DNA of 64,000 nt from positions 80,091,183-80,155,182 of the forward strand of contig CM039463.1 of the NCBI GenBank assembly GCA_022414725.1, given 5' to 3'. This stretch comes from Microglena sp. YARC. Lineage: Eukaryota > Chlorophyta > Chlorophyceae > Chlamydomonadales > Chlamydomonadaceae. Both the position numbers and the translations under genes were made by a program. Under the pieces are notes generated by a model. That model was not told where the DNA came from and ran no database searches. It saw nothing but the letters and a program-made list of their open reading frames with translations. Positions 20,171 through 30,800 of this stretch are shown one piece after another (position 1 is the first letter of the stretch; each line of letters starts with the position of its first letter).

Positions 20171-20376
20171 GTAATGTAATGTAATGTAATGTAATGTAAT
20201 GTAATGTAATGTAATGTAATGTAATGTAATGTAATGTAATGTAATGTAGTGTAATGTAATGTAATGTAATGTAATGTAATGTAATGTAATGTAATGTAAT
20301 GTAATGTAATGTAATGTAATGTAATGTAATGTAATGTAATGTAATGTAATGTAATGTAATGTAATGTAATGTAATG
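20171..20376. repeat. (TGTAA)n tail of the LINE
   Basis: About 41 head-to-tail TGTAA units, one altered (GTAGT near 20247). The array starts directly after the LINE 3' UTR (GACTTTAACA) and ends at the copia junction, so it is the LINE tail, expanded after or during insertion. Confidence 0.92.
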
Positions 20377-21381
20377 TGGAGGCAGACCAAGACCTCCAGG
20401 ACCATCCTCCCCCTATCTGCCAGTACCATTCCCCTTCCACTGCAGACAATCTGGAAGACTCTGTTGATGATACTGACAGTGATGATATGCCAGAGCTCAT
20501 CCATCCAGAGGTACACAAGCCCCAAGATGACCCTGGACTAGGAGTAGATGACCCTCCTGAAACCACTCCAGACCTCCAACAACAGCTGGACAACCTGGGC
20601 CTACAACGAGCCAGAGCAGAGATGGAACTCCTCAGTAACCAGATCAGGACCAACTATGAGGAATATGATGGCCCATAGATGGGGACGGCCACTCAAGCCA
20701 TCTGATCTAGACACAGCAACTACCTGGGACCAATGGATACTGGTCAACAGGTCACCAGACATTGGACTACCACTGGGAGAAGTAAATCAGAATGTCAACA
20801 ACATCCACTTCTCCAACAACTCCAGCCTTAGTCTCACACGTTTTGGATGCACCCTACACCACCTGAACAGCAGGCCTGCTTCACCAGCTTTCAACATCAA
20901 GCCCAGGCCTCCACTGTCCAAGCTCATCACAGCATTCACCAGCAAGTTCCCTACCCTGCTAGCTTCTGAAAGAGAACAGTTCCCACACAGGTCAATGCAC
21001 AAGGAGCCATCTGATGCCTGCAGTCCTATCATCAAGCACAACAGCAGACTCCAGCAAATGGTGCAAGCCTTCCCCACTGTTTCTACCACAGCCAGACCCA
21101 CTCTACAGTGGGCCATTTGTCTCCAAGCTGCCATGGTCAATGCACATGCTCACACACTCTCATTCAGACCTAAGATGATCATGGACCCCAGGAGCTGTGC
21201 ACATCCTGGAGGCAAAGTGCTATGTGTCAACCACCTCAGCATGACCTGGAGCCCCATGGACTTCACATTTATCAACATTCTTACCCCCCCCAGCCTAGCT
21301 CCCAAGTCATTTGACCAGTTCCTTGCCCAGGTCTGCCAGCAACTTGACCTTGATGGCTTCCCCAGCAAGCCAGGCACTTAA
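20377..21381 (+). pseudogene. Conserved C-terminal protein of unknown function, element 1
   Basis: After the LINE the host frame resumes (NLEDSVDDTDSDDMPEL, then RARAEMELLSNQIRTNYEEY), stops near 20678, and continues in a neighbouring frame to 21381. Conserved blocks shared with element 2 include WDQWI, FLNNS/FSNNS, SRNRFG/SLTRFG, FPALLASE/FPTLLASE, QWAICLQAAMV, PGGKV-CVN-LSM-W-PM and QLDLDG. I know no family with this signature and see no RT box (no YxDD) or integrase DDE pattern. The last block ends about 660 bp before the 3' LTR. Confidence 0.75.
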
Positions 21382-22038
21382 TTCAGTTTCCAACATTGCT
21401 CTTCATCTTTTGGATGGACTTGAACACTCTAGAATTTTTTTATATTACCTGCCTACTGTACTGCCCCATGTACTTCCACAGGCAGCACCCCTTCTGAATT
21501 TAGAATTCTTCTAGTCTCTCCTTGATGTCTTTGCTTTAATTTAGGCCCTACCTAATGTAGCTCACCCAAATTATGGGGGGGACTAGTCCAGACATCATGT
21601 CTAAATGAAAAATCCTCTGGTCTCGAATCATGCAACTACTCGTAGCCAAGGATATCTTCACAAGCCTTCACCAAGCCTGGACTTTCCTTCCCCAGCTTCC
21701 CATAGCAGCCTATCTGCTCTAGCCTGCAGCCTACCTGCAGTTTCCTTACACCTTCTCAGCAGCCTCTCTGCTACCTAGCCTGCAGCTTACCTGCAGTTTC
21801 CTTGCACCTTCTCAGCAGCCTTTCTGCTACTTAGCCTGCAGCCTACCTGCAGTGCCACTTACCTAGCCAGCTACCCCAGAAGACTGATATTTCTTTGAAG
21901 ACCCCTGCTGAAGTGATTTCTCCCTTTCAGCTACTATAAATTCTCGAAGTCTCCCTAGTTTTAATATTTTAATTTTCTTATGCCCCTCAGTTAATTCCAG
22001 GAATTCTTGAGCTCAAGAATACCTTGAATTGGGGGGGA
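21382..22038 (+). other. 3' non-coding part of copia-like element 1
   Basis: Contains three short repeats of CAGC...CTGCTACCTAGCCTGCAGC type (21690-21870). The end, TTCCAGGAATTCTTGAGCTC and then ACCTTGAATTGGGGGGGA, is conserved with element 2 and forms the polypurine tract region. Confidence 0.7.
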
Positions 22039-22266
22039 TGTTATTGACTGATTTATATATCAGTCTCTGAGTCGGCATAATGCACACCGGTACCTTTCCC
22101 TCCTGGTACCGTGTTGCCTGCCGCCAGGCCTCAGGCTAGCTGTGGCCTGCACGTGACTGCAGTACCCTGCAGTACACATCTCTATTCTATATGATTGCGC
22201 CTGTTGCGCTTAATAGCATCTTCTCCTCTATCGAGCCTATGCCGTTGTAACAATCTTACATTAACA
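22039..22266 (+). repeat. 3' LTR of copia-like element 1
   Basis: Same 228 bp as the 5' LTR apart from one A/G difference; followed by the TSD CAAGT. Confidence 0.92.
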
Positions 22267-22271
22267 CAAGT

Positions 22272-22400
22272 CCCCTCTAGTGCGCCTACTTTGCATATTG
22301 TAGGAGTGGCACCACCATTCGAACTGAATCCTCCGCGTCGCTGGTTTGTGTCAGGAGACCCACCTCCTGGGCGGGGTGAAAGTCCTTTCACAACTAAAAA
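22272..22400 (+). repeat. Dispersed repeat X copy
   Basis: GTGCGCCTACTTTGCATATT, GAATCCTCCGCGTCGCTGG and CCCACCTCCTGGGCGGGGTG match the 111-bp array and the copy near 25.5 kb. Confidence 0.75.
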
Positions 22401-23804
22401 AAAAAAAATAGTACGCAATGCACCCCCTCCCAAAATGTTCTTTTGCACGCTCACTTGGACGCCTCTAGTCTCTATTTCCTAGCACCCTACATGAGCACTT
22501 AGCACCTTCCATGGAACCCCATACCCAAGAGACAGTTCAGATTTTGATGGCTGTGTCATCATGTGCATGCAACATCTGAAAGATCGCTGGACCTCTCGGG
22601 CAGTGTCTCAATGTCCAGCAAGCAGGCCCCCTACTTTTGCAAATATAAGTACTGACAATGATGAAGCCTGCACGTGCTTATTTCCTCAACCCTTAAGGGT
22701 AAATTATATGTATTGGAAATATGAAAAGCAACTGTAAAGGTATCTGAGTCAACCGTCTGAATAGTTCAGATTTGGATGGCTGTGTCGTGTGCATGCAACA
22801 CGAGTCTAGCATACACACCATGCAGGAAAAACTTGAATCCCAGTGCCATGCTACGACATGCTCGCGAGGACTCGAAACCGGCGAAAGGCAAAAACGGCCG
22901 AAGCCACTTGGTATAGAGCAAAAATGAAAGCTCTTCAACTGGACCAGGCTCGGGAAGTGTAGCGCAGTAAGTTGGCGACGTGAATGCCCTAAAGAGCCCA
23001 GTGTGGAAGGCCATAAGTACGGAAAAGCTTGCTAGCCAAATTAATTTTCGGCAGCATCGGGACTTTTGAACAAGCCTAACATGTCCAGGTCAAAATCAAG
23101 TTAGAAACGCAATTACTGCATGTACCCAAAGATTTTAAAGATTGTTGGGAGACCCCCTGGACGATGTGGAGCAGGCTTGTCAAGGGTCAACAGTGGCCTG
23201 TCTATAACAATGACCATGTAACTGTTACTAGTAGCAGCCTAAACAATTAAACAGCTGGCAATCGGTAATCATTGAAGCAAAGCAAACAAGCTCTTTAGTA
23301 AACCACAGCTTCAGTTGTACGGTACTACGGCGGTGTGGTATTCTGGCGGTCTTGATTGCCGGCAGTGTACTCGCTCTTGTGCTCTCTTTTCTCATTGAGT
23401 CCACTTGTGCCACCTACCCACCAATCCTTCCGGCAGCGCAATGGCTTATTTAAATAACTACTGTAATAATTAACACCGACTGCATGACAGGCTGGCATGA
23501 GAACATATGATCCGCTAGTCCACTGCATGACAGGCTGGCATGAGAACATAGGATCCACTAGTCCACTACCCTACCAAGTGGAAGATAGACATCGGCTCAT
23601 CGCCAGTGCAGGACTCGAGTTCGGCTCATCGCCAGTGCAGGACTCGACCACTGTCTCCGGTAGCTAGTTATGCAACTTGAATTCATCAGCAGCCCAACGG
23701 ATCAAATTTTAAATTCCAGGTAGGTCATGATTAATCAGCTCAGGGAACAGCCGATGGTGTTGCCAATGTGGGTCATAGTCTATATAATATATGAAAAGCA
23801 TATC
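22401..23804. other. No recognised gene; short duplications
   Basis: A 40-bp segment with GTTCAGATTTGGATGGCTGT occurs at 22763 and, slightly altered, at 22526. Tandem pairs occur at 23483-23575 (TGCATGACAGGCTGGCATGA) and 23592-23650 (TCGGCTCATCGCCAGTGCAG). I see no supported coding region. Confidence 0.5.
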
Positions 23805-24005
23805 TCTGTTCGACGAATGGCTCAATGGCAGAGCTCCTTGAACGACGATGGTGCCTGGGATCTAATCCCCATACAGGTGCGACATAGTGTTCGCGGTCGC
23901 TGTCAACCGCCATGGTAGCTTTGTCCAGGTAAAGTGGTAATCCGTTCCCTACTGCCGTAAGACGTGGCTCCCTTAATACCACGCCCCACCAGGCGTTATC
24001 ATTAC
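23805..24005 (+). mobile_element. tRNA-derived SINE, subtype 1
   Basis: A-box-like TGGCTCAATGGCAGAGC is followed by a degenerate B box (GGGATCTAATCCCC), then a body with GTCAACCGCCATGGTAGC and a 3' end CCACGCCCCACCAGGCGTTA ending TCATTAC. The same body occurs in the copies at 47.85, 53.1, 58.2 and 60.8 kb. Confidence 0.75.
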
Positions 24006-24283
24006 TTTTATGGATGGCATGTAGTATAAATATACTAAAGTCCAGCAGGCCAGTGTTGACCCAAGACAAGCCCACACCACAAATTAATATTAAATATGCA
24101 ATATCTACGGAATATACATATAAATAGATAATATACATAACTTATTATTTACTGATTAACTACTCTTTGTCTTCTTCACTGGTCCATTTCAGGGCCATCC
24201 CGCCATCCAGCTTCCAGTTGGGTCGAACCGTCGATGCATACACCTGCAGATATCACGAGATTGCAGAACTAAATGATCACAGC

Positions 24284-24425
24284 AGCACAAACTCAGGGCC
24301 CCCGTCGGTAAAACGATTGTTTCGGGTCCAGTTCATAAATGCTTTTTCTTTTTAGCCCTTCCAATCACGGTTGGGAAAGTCCAGTAAGCCTATTTGGCCT
24401 ACCCCTGGACTGTTATATACATACA
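24284..24425 (+). repeat. Dispersed repeat Y copy
   Basis: Starts CACAAACTCAGGGCCCCCGT and ends CTATTTGGCCTACCCCTGGA followed by CTGT. Other copies are at 25083-25215 (-), 27299-27435 (-), 58075-58205 (+) and 60645-60765 (+). A short ACAT array follows. Confidence 0.8.
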
Positions 24426-24501
24426 TACATACATACATGAGGCGAGACAACACATTGGAATCAAACTTCAAATGTGTTCCCTAAGACCGGCCGCAATCCA
24501 C

Positions 24502-24695
24502 CAGGGTACTTCCAAGCGCGCGCTTTTGCGCGCTGGCGCGCTGCCTTTTTGAGCCCCACTGCGCGTTTTGCACAGTTTTTTCAACCCCCTTTGGGCGCAG
24601 CAAGCAATTTTTGCGCTTTTTGCACTACAAAGCACAGTTTTTTTGTTTTCAAGTGCGCTAAAGCGCTGGCCAATTTGGTCTATGGAAGTACCCTG
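24502..24695. mobile_element. hAT-like MITE family C, copy 2, perfect 8-bp TSD
   Basis: TSD CAATCCAC at 24494-24501 and 24696-24703. Terminal repeats are CAGGGTACTTCCA and TGGAAGTACCCTG. The GCGC-rich interior matches the copies at 6102, 28505 and 63845. Confidence 0.85.
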
Positions 24696-24744
24696 CAATC
24701 CACCCAATGGCTACGAGGCACCTCCAGTACAAAATGCAATCACA

Positions 24745-24835
24745 TGTGTAGTACAGACACTACTACACCACACCCCTGAGTACAAAATGCGATCATTATG
24801 CTGCAGACAGTTTGGAGACATATCCAGGCCACATT
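24745..24835 (-). repeat. Dispersed repeat D half copy
   Basis: ACTACACCACACCCCTGAGT and then ACAAAATGCGATC match the end of repeat D at 59386-59490. Confidence 0.55.
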
Positions 24836-24889
24836 GATGATCTTGGAACAGTACCCAGTTGTATATAATTTGTTGGGGTTCAGTTCAAT

Positions 24890-24980
24890 ATTGTGTGTAC
24901 TGTCTTTCCTACTTTTTGTGTACTGCTTTTTGTGTACTGCTTTTGTGTACTGTTTTTGTGTACTGTCTTTCCTGCTTTTA
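24890..24980. repeat. TGTGTACTG-type short tandem repeat
   Basis: Six irregular units of TTTTGTGTACTG. Confidence 0.8.
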
Positions 24981-25082
24981 AGGTTGGGAAATTCCCTTTA
25001 GACCTTTTGGCTACCCCCGGACTGTGGAAATACATATTATGCTTAATCGTGTAAGTATATTATATGATGGATACCGTATATA

Positions 25083-25215
25083 GTTATTACAGTCCAGGGG
25101 TAGACCAAATAGGCTAAAGGGACTTGCCCAACCATGACAAGAGGGGCTATGACGAAAAAGCACTGATGAAATGAACCCCAAACAATCGTTCTACCAACGG
25201 GGGCCCTGAGTTCGT
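25083..25215 (-). repeat. Dispersed repeat Y copy
   Basis: On the minus strand it reads GGGCCCCCGTTGG...GGTTGGGCAAGTCCCTTTAG and ends CTACCCCTGGACTGTA, like the other Y copies. Confidence 0.8.
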
Positions 25216-25325
25216 GCTACAGTGAAAATGTAATTCAACGACTGAACCAGCCTCCAGTCTCCTTTTTTTAATTTGTCAAAGGACTTTAACCCCAGGAGGT
25301 GGGTCTCCCGACACAAACCAGTCCT

Positions 25326-25510
25326 TGCAGTCAAATATGACATGTGACATGTGACAGTCAAATATGACACGTGACATATGACATGTGACATGTGGCAGTC
25401 AAATATGACACGTGACATATGACATGTGACAGTCAAATATGACATGTGACATGTGACAGTCGAATATGACACGTGACATATGACATGTGACAGTCGAATA
25501 TGACATGCAT
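25326..25510. repeat. AT-rich minisatellite with GACATGTGACA units
   Basis: About five to six units of 33-34 bp combining CAGTCAAATATGACA with one or two (CGTGACATAT or TGTGACA) modules. Confidence 0.9.
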
Positions 25511-25524
25511 CTCCCGCCAACCCT

Positions 25525-26005
25525 AAGTGCTCTTACTTTTTGTAAGAGTGGCAACACCATTCAAAGTGAATCCTTAGTGCTGCTGGTTTGTGTCTGGAGA
25601 CCCACCTCCTGGGGTGAAATTCCTTTCATAAACAGTTATTGCTAAACACAAAATGCGACAACGCAACAAGTGCAACATCATGCCCACCTTGAAATCTACC
25701 AATATGGTCTTCTTGGGGTCATCGCTCTCAGCAAAGAGTGACCTCCCATTGTCTGGTCGGCGCGCATAGTATGTTCCTGCAATCGACACATAGGGCGCTG
25801 TTTTGTGTACAGGGTCCCACTTCCTGGGCTGAAAAACAAGGGCAGTTGGCTTGGCACCAAACTGGCCAGGCCTGGGGCGCTGTTTTGTGTACAGGGTCCC
25901 ACTTCCTGGGTTGAAAAACAAGGGCAGTTGGCTTGGCACCAAACTGGCCAGGCCTGGGGCGCTGTTTTGTGTACAGGGTCCCACTTCCTGGGGTGAAAAT
26001 CCTTA
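25525..26005. repeat. Repeat X copy and an 82-bp tandem triplication
   Basis: 25525-25640 is a repeat X copy (CCCACCTCCTGGGGTGAAAT). 25793-26005 contains three 82-bp units starting at 25793, 25875 and 25957, each GGGCGCTGTTTTGTGTACAG, then CCCACTTCCTGGG and GGCAGTTGGCTTGGCACC, so the array is built from a diverged X element. Confidence 0.85.
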
Positions 26006-26214
26006 AAAGAAAAAATCATGCAGCATGAATTTGAACTTGTTTATATGGCTCCTGTCCTCCTGCCTTAAAGGCTGCTCGCCGTCTTCGGCAGTAACATCAA
26101 GATTAACAACAAGTATATAATCAAAATATAATTGATCCATTATCTTAGTACAATCATTACTTGCACGTTTGCGCAACGTGCTCAGCAGTTTTTTTTATGT
26201 TCCATCCCAGTAGC

Positions 26215-26378
26215 ACTACCTCCCCTACCCCCCCCACCTCACCTCATCTCACCCCACCTCATCTCACCCCACCTCATCCACCCCCCCCCACCTCATCTCC
26301 CCCCCCACTGGCATGTCCCATCCACCCTTTATACATTCCTCCCTCTCCTCCCCCACATGCCCTTTCTGCCCCCCCCCC

Positions 26379-26429
<51 letters not shown>

Positions 26430-26445
26430 ATCTCCTCCATCCCCC
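26215..26445. repeat. C-rich tract with poly-C run
   Basis: CACCTCATCTCACCCCAC-type repeats pass into about 55 consecutive C residues (about 26379-26426). Frames over it are proline-rich artefacts. Confidence 0.95.
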
Positions 26446-26625
26446 GACCCACTATCTTATGTTTCCCTTCTCTTCCCCCCTCCGTCCCCTCTTACCCAGT
26501 TTGCTTTTAGCCACTTTCTCACTGCCTCTCTTCAGTAAGATTGTGAGCCCATCCGCCCCAAAGCAAGGACCCGTGTCAGGCCTGTCCATCACAGCAAGAT
26601 TAGGAGTTCCTACCTGCGATGGTAC

Positions 26626-26820
26626 ATGTTCGCGTGCTTGGCTCACGACGGCTCTCTCTATATACAAATTGGATTTATGTATTCGCGTGCTTGGCTCACG
26701 ACTATGTCTATATTTATTTATCTATTGATTTTATTTATTTTATCATGACGCTGTTTATATTAAGGTATCTATATATTAATTGTATTTACATATTCGCGTG
26801 CTTGGCTCACGACTTTGTCT
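26626..26820. repeat. Three copies of a GCGTGCTTGGCTCACGAC motif
   Basis: The motif TTCGCGTGCTTGGCTCACGA occurs at about 26628, 26682 and 26792, each followed by AT-rich sequence. Confidence 0.85.
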
Positions 26821-26880
26821 AGATTTACGTGCCATCGAGGTTTGTTTCACTGGACAGTTCCAAACTGTCAGTTTGGCACA

Positions 26881-27284
26881 TGAATGAATGAATGAATGAA
26901 TGAATGAATGAATGAATGAATGAATGAATGAATGAATGAATAAATGAATGAATGAATGAATGAATGAATGAATGAATGAGTGAATGAGTGAATGAGTGAA
27001 TGAATGAGTGAATGAGTGAGTGAATGAATGAATGAATGAATGAATGAATGAATGAATGAATGAATGAATGAATGAATGAATGAATGAATGAATGAATGAA
27101 TGAATGAAAGAATGAATGAATGAATGAATGAATGAATGAATGAATGAATGAATGAGTGAACGTGTGAATGAGTGAATGAATGAATGAATGAATGAATGAA
27201 TGAATGAATGAGTGAATGAGTGAATGAATGAATGGATGAATGAATGAATGAATGAATGAATGAATGAATGAATGAATGAATGAA
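26881..27284. repeat. (AATG)n microsatellite of about 400 bp
   Basis: About 100 tetranucleotide units with scattered GTGA substitutions. Minus-strand FIHSFIHS-type frames are artefacts. Confidence 0.97.
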
Positions 27285-27298
27285 TTTGTGTGTGTATG

Positions 27299-27435
27299 TT
27301 ACAGTCCAGGAGTAGGCCAAATAGGCTAAAGGGACTTGCCCAACCATGACAGGAGGGGCTAAAACGAAAAACAACTGATGAACTGAACCCCAAACAATTG
27401 TGTTACTGATGGGGGCCCTGAGTTCGTGCTTTGGT
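27299..27435 (-). repeat. Dispersed repeat Y copy
   Basis: Same landmarks as the other Y copies (CCAAATAGGCTAAAGGGACT on the plus strand). Confidence 0.8.
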
Positions 27436-27747
27436 GAACATCTAATTAAATGATTAATATTCACATGCTTGGATAATGACCCTGTCGAGATTTATTTGCT
27501 CAGGTTCAATTAGACTCCATCAATCAGCCATGCAACGCCCATTCATATTATGTTTTAGCCATAGTGATGCATTTATTCATTGACGCGATGTGAATCGGAC
27601 TGAAACCAGACCACCGAGGATTTTTTTCCCTAGACAGTTTCAAACTATCAGTTTAGCACATGAATGTTTCGTGATATTCATAAGTCCCCCCTTGACTCAG
27701 TTAGGCCGCGGGCACATTCAGAGTCCAGCACGGCACCAGGAAAAATG

Positions 27748-27808
27748 TAATAATCATCATCATCATCATCATCATCATCATTATCGCCATCGCTGTTGTT
27801 GCTGCTGC

Positions 27809-27856
<48 letters not shown>

Positions 27857-27990
27857 GGTTATTGTTGTTGTTGTTGTTTGTTGTTATTATTTTTATTGGT
27901 GTTGTTGTTGTTGTTGTTGTTATTATTCTTATTGTTGTTGTTGTTGTTGTTGTTGTTGTTTTGTTGTTATTGTTATTGTTATTGTTCAGC
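27748..27990. repeat. (ATC)n then (TTG)n trinucleotide arrays
   Basis: 27750-27782 ATC units, then 27795-27990 TTG units with a few TTATTATT interruptions. Confidence 0.95.
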
Positions 27991-28069
27991 TTTCACACTT
28001 GCCTTGATCAGCTTTGCGGTGGGTTTACTTGTATCCCCATCGTTCCAGCAGAATAGGAAAGCTCCCATG

Positions 28070-29095
28070 GAGTATCGGTCTTCCCCTAGACCAACCCAAC
28101 CTGCACATGGAAGTGTGGGTGTGGGTTATGGGTGGGTTGGGTGGGTTGGGTGTGTGTGTGTGTGTGTTGTGTGTGTGTGGGGGGGGGGTCACACCATTTA
28201 TATGTGTTAAAAAAGAAAACACACAAATCATGCAATAATATGGAGTAGTGGTCCTTCACTAGACCAACCCAGCCTGCACATGACAGTGCGTGGGTGCGGG
28301 TTGTGGACTTGTGGGGGGGTTGGGTGTGGGTGAGGTGGTGGTGGGGTGTGTCGGGGGGAGGGTCAAACCATTTGACATTAGTTTGAAAAATGAAATACAC
28401 AACTAATACAATACTATGGGGTATCGGTCCTCCCATAGACCAAACCAACCGGCCCAGAGGTGGGTGTGGATGTGGGTCTGGGTGGGGTGGTGTGGTGTTG
28501 GGATCAGGGTACTACAAAGCACGCGCGGCAGCGTGATTTCGTGCACACTTTTGAGCCCCATTGCGCGTTTCATGCAGTTTTTTCAACCCCCTGTGGGCGC
28601 AGCTCGCAGCGTTTGCGTTTTTTGCACTAAAAACACTGGCCGACGTCTGTGCGCTTTAAGCGCAGACCAATTTGACAAAATGTAGTACCCTGGTTGGGGT
28701 GGTGGTGGTGGTGGTGTAGGTGGTGGTGTGGGTGGTGGGTGTGTGGGGGTGTCACACCATTTATATGAGTTTGAAAAAGAAAATACACTAATAATCAAAT
28801 AATGTGGGGTAGGAATCCTCTCCTATACCAACCCAACCTCCACATGGAAGTGTGTTGGTGTGGGTTGTGGACTTGTGGGTTAGGTGGGTGGGTGTGGGTG
28901 TGGGTGGGTGAGTGTGGGTGGGTGGGGGAATGGTGTGGGTGGGTGGGTGGGGGGGGGTCACACAATTTATATGAGTTTGAAAAACAAAATACACAAATAA
29001 TAGAATAATATTGAGTAGCAGTCCCCCCCTAGACCAACCCAACCTGCACAGGGAGGTTTGTGGGTGTGGGTGTGGGTGGGGTGGGGTGGTGGACA
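28070..29095. repeat. Five-unit GT/G-rich tandem repeat, one unit carrying a MITE
   Basis: Units of roughly 170-190 bp share CCTAGACCAACCCAACCTGC, then a GGGTGTGG-rich variable part, then TCACACCATTTATATGAGTT and AAAATACACAAATAAT. The third unit is longer because hAT-like MITE C lies inside its G-rich part. Confidence 0.85.
28505..28692. mobile_element. hAT-like MITE family C, copy 3
   Basis: Termini CAGGGTACTAC and GTAGTACCCTG. The flanks GTTGGGAT (28497-28504) and GTTGGGGT (28693-28700) match at 7 of 8 bases, consistent with an aged 8-bp TSD. Confidence 0.82.
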
Positions 29096-29112
29096 AAACA
29101 TACAAAATATAG

Positions 29113-30252
29113 AAACATCTTCACAGGTAAAACGTACACACCATAGAAAGAACTGAAAAGACGAAACATACAAATATATGCACTGGCAAAACATAGAAAA
29201 AATACAAGCATCTTCACAGGTAAAACATACAAACCATAGAAACAACTGAAAAGACAAAACATACAAATATATGCACTGGCAAAACATAGAAAACATACAA
29301 GCATCTTCACAGGTAAAACATACAAACCATAGAAACAACTGAAAAGACGAAACATACAAATATATGCACTGGCAAAACATAGAAAACATACAAGCATCTT
29401 CACAGGTAAAACATACAAACCATAGAAACAACTGAAAAGACGAAACATACAAATATATGCACTGGCAAAACAGAGAAAACATACAAGTATCTTCACAGGT
29501 AAAACATACAAACCATAGAAACAACTGAAAAGACAAAACATACAAATATATGCACTGGCAAAACATAGAAAACATACAAGCATCTTCACAGGTAAAACAT
29601 ACAAACCATAGAAACAACTGAAAAGACAAAACATACAAATATATGCACTGGCAAAACATAGAAAACATACAAGCATCTTCACAGGTAAAACATACAAACC
29701 ATAGAAAGAACTGAAAAGACGAAGCATACAAATATATGCACTGGCAAAACATAGAAAACATACAAGCATCTTCACAGGTAAAACGTACAAACCATAGAAA
29801 CAACTGAAAAGACGAAACATACAAATATATGCACTGGCAAAACATAGAAAACAAACAAGCATCTTCACAGGTAAAACATACAAACCATAGAAACAACTGA
29901 AAAGACGAAACATACAAATATATGCACTGGCAAAACATAGAAAACATACAAGCATCTTCACAGGTAAAACATACAAACCATAGAAACAACTGAAAAGACG
30001 AAACATACAAATATATGCACTGGCAAAACATAGAAAACATACAAGCATCTTCACAGGTAAAACATACAAACCATAGAAACAACTGAAAAGACAAAACATA
30101 CAAATATATGCACTGGCAAAACATAGAAAACATACAAGCATCTTCACAGGTAAAACATACAAACCATAGAAACAACTGAAAAGACGAAACATACAAATAT
30201 ATGCACTGGCAAAACATAGAAAACATACAAGCATCTTCACAGGTAAAACATA
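29113..30252. repeat. 93-bp satellite-like tandem array, about 12 copies
   Basis: CATCTTCACAGGTAAAACAT recurs every 93 bp (for example 29209 and 29302) with very few differences between units. 30247-30350 carries shorter 24-bp relatives (ACATACAAACATCTTCACAG). The period is a multiple of three and one strand lacks stops, so two minus-strand frames stay open for 400-480 codons with a Cys/Phe-rich 31-residue repeat. Nothing indicates it is translated. Confidence 0.93.
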
Positions 30253-30479
30253 CAAACATCTTCAAAGGCAAAACATACAAACATCTGCACAGGCAAAACA
30301 TACAAACATCTTCACAGGCAAAACATACAAACATCTTCACAGGCAAAACATGCACGACATACAAACATGGGAGTGGTCCTGCCCTTGCACAGACCTCTAC
30401 AGGCTTCATATATGGTTAGTACAATCCGAGCAGGCTAGATCAACAGAAATTCCAATGATGAACATTTTTCTATAAACTA

Positions 30480-30800
30480 TGCACCCCCCTCTTCCCCCCT
30501 CCCCCCCCACCCACCCTCACCCCCATAGGTATGGCCTATATTTTATGTAGAGGAGAAGACAACTCCCCAAGCTAATAGTCTATCCCCCCTCTACCCCCCC
30601 ACCCCTCACCCCATCCTGATGGGTATGGCCTATATTTTATGTAGAGGAGAAGACAACTTCCCAAGTCTATCCCCCCTCTACCCCCCCACAACCGACCCCA
30701 TCCCGATGGGAAGGGCCTATATTCTACGTACAGGAAGACAAATCCCCAAGCTAATGTATCTACCAAAGGCATTTTAGCCATTCAGTGGATCATTTGGGAA
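30480..30800. repeat. Three-copy repeat with C-rich linkers
   Basis: ATGGGTATGGCCTATATTTT and GAGAAGACAACT...CCAAG recur with CCCCCCTCTACCCCCCC linkers. A related copy lies at 32262-32470, including the flank TATCTACCAAAGG. Confidence 0.8.

Larger units (their letters stand above)
18698..20376 (+). mobile_element. 5'-truncated LINE nested in copia-like element 1
   Basis: The host repeat reads ...CCACTCATG|TGGAGGCAGA elsewhere in element 1 and is split here, marking both junctions. The LINE fragment carries the C-terminal end of a non-LTR RT (FIYLGSLFVDGD, LFDSLVQPILNFGCEVWAP) and a terminal zinc-finger-like region, then a 3' UTR of about 260 bp and a TGTAA pentanucleotide tail. Only the end of the pol frame is present, as in typical 5' truncation during target-primed reverse transcription. 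Confidence 0.88.
15997..22266 (+). mobile_element. Copia-like LTR retrotransposon 1, non-autonomous, complete with 5-bp TSD
   Basis: 228-bp LTRs lie at 15997-16224 and 22039-22266. I find one difference between them (CACCAGTACC versus CACCGGTACC), implying a recent insertion. The LTRs start TG and end CA. The target duplication is CAAGT at 15992-15996 and 22267-22271. A primer-binding-like site, GGTTATGTGCGCC, follows the 5' LTR and resembles the half-tRNA initiator-Met site used by copia elements. A polypurine tract (TTGGGGGGGA) precedes the 3' LTR. The inside carries gag, a retropepsin-like region and a conserved unknown C-terminal frame, but no recognisable integrase, RT or RNase H. A LINE is nested at 18698-20376; without it the element is about 4.6 kb. 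Confidence 0.9.

Noticed and set aside
26776..27464. Minus-strand FIHSFIHS frames near 200 codons
   Set aside because: Translation of the AATG microsatellite.
29113..30252. CRISPR array
   Set aside because: The repeats are contiguous 93-bp units without unique spacers, in eukaryotic DNA; the other tandem arrays also lack a repeat-spacer pattern.
28967..30409. Minus-strand 480-codon Cys/Phe-rich frame
   Set aside because: Translation of the 93-bp satellite; a second frame is equally open, as expected from a stop-free unit whose length is a multiple of three.
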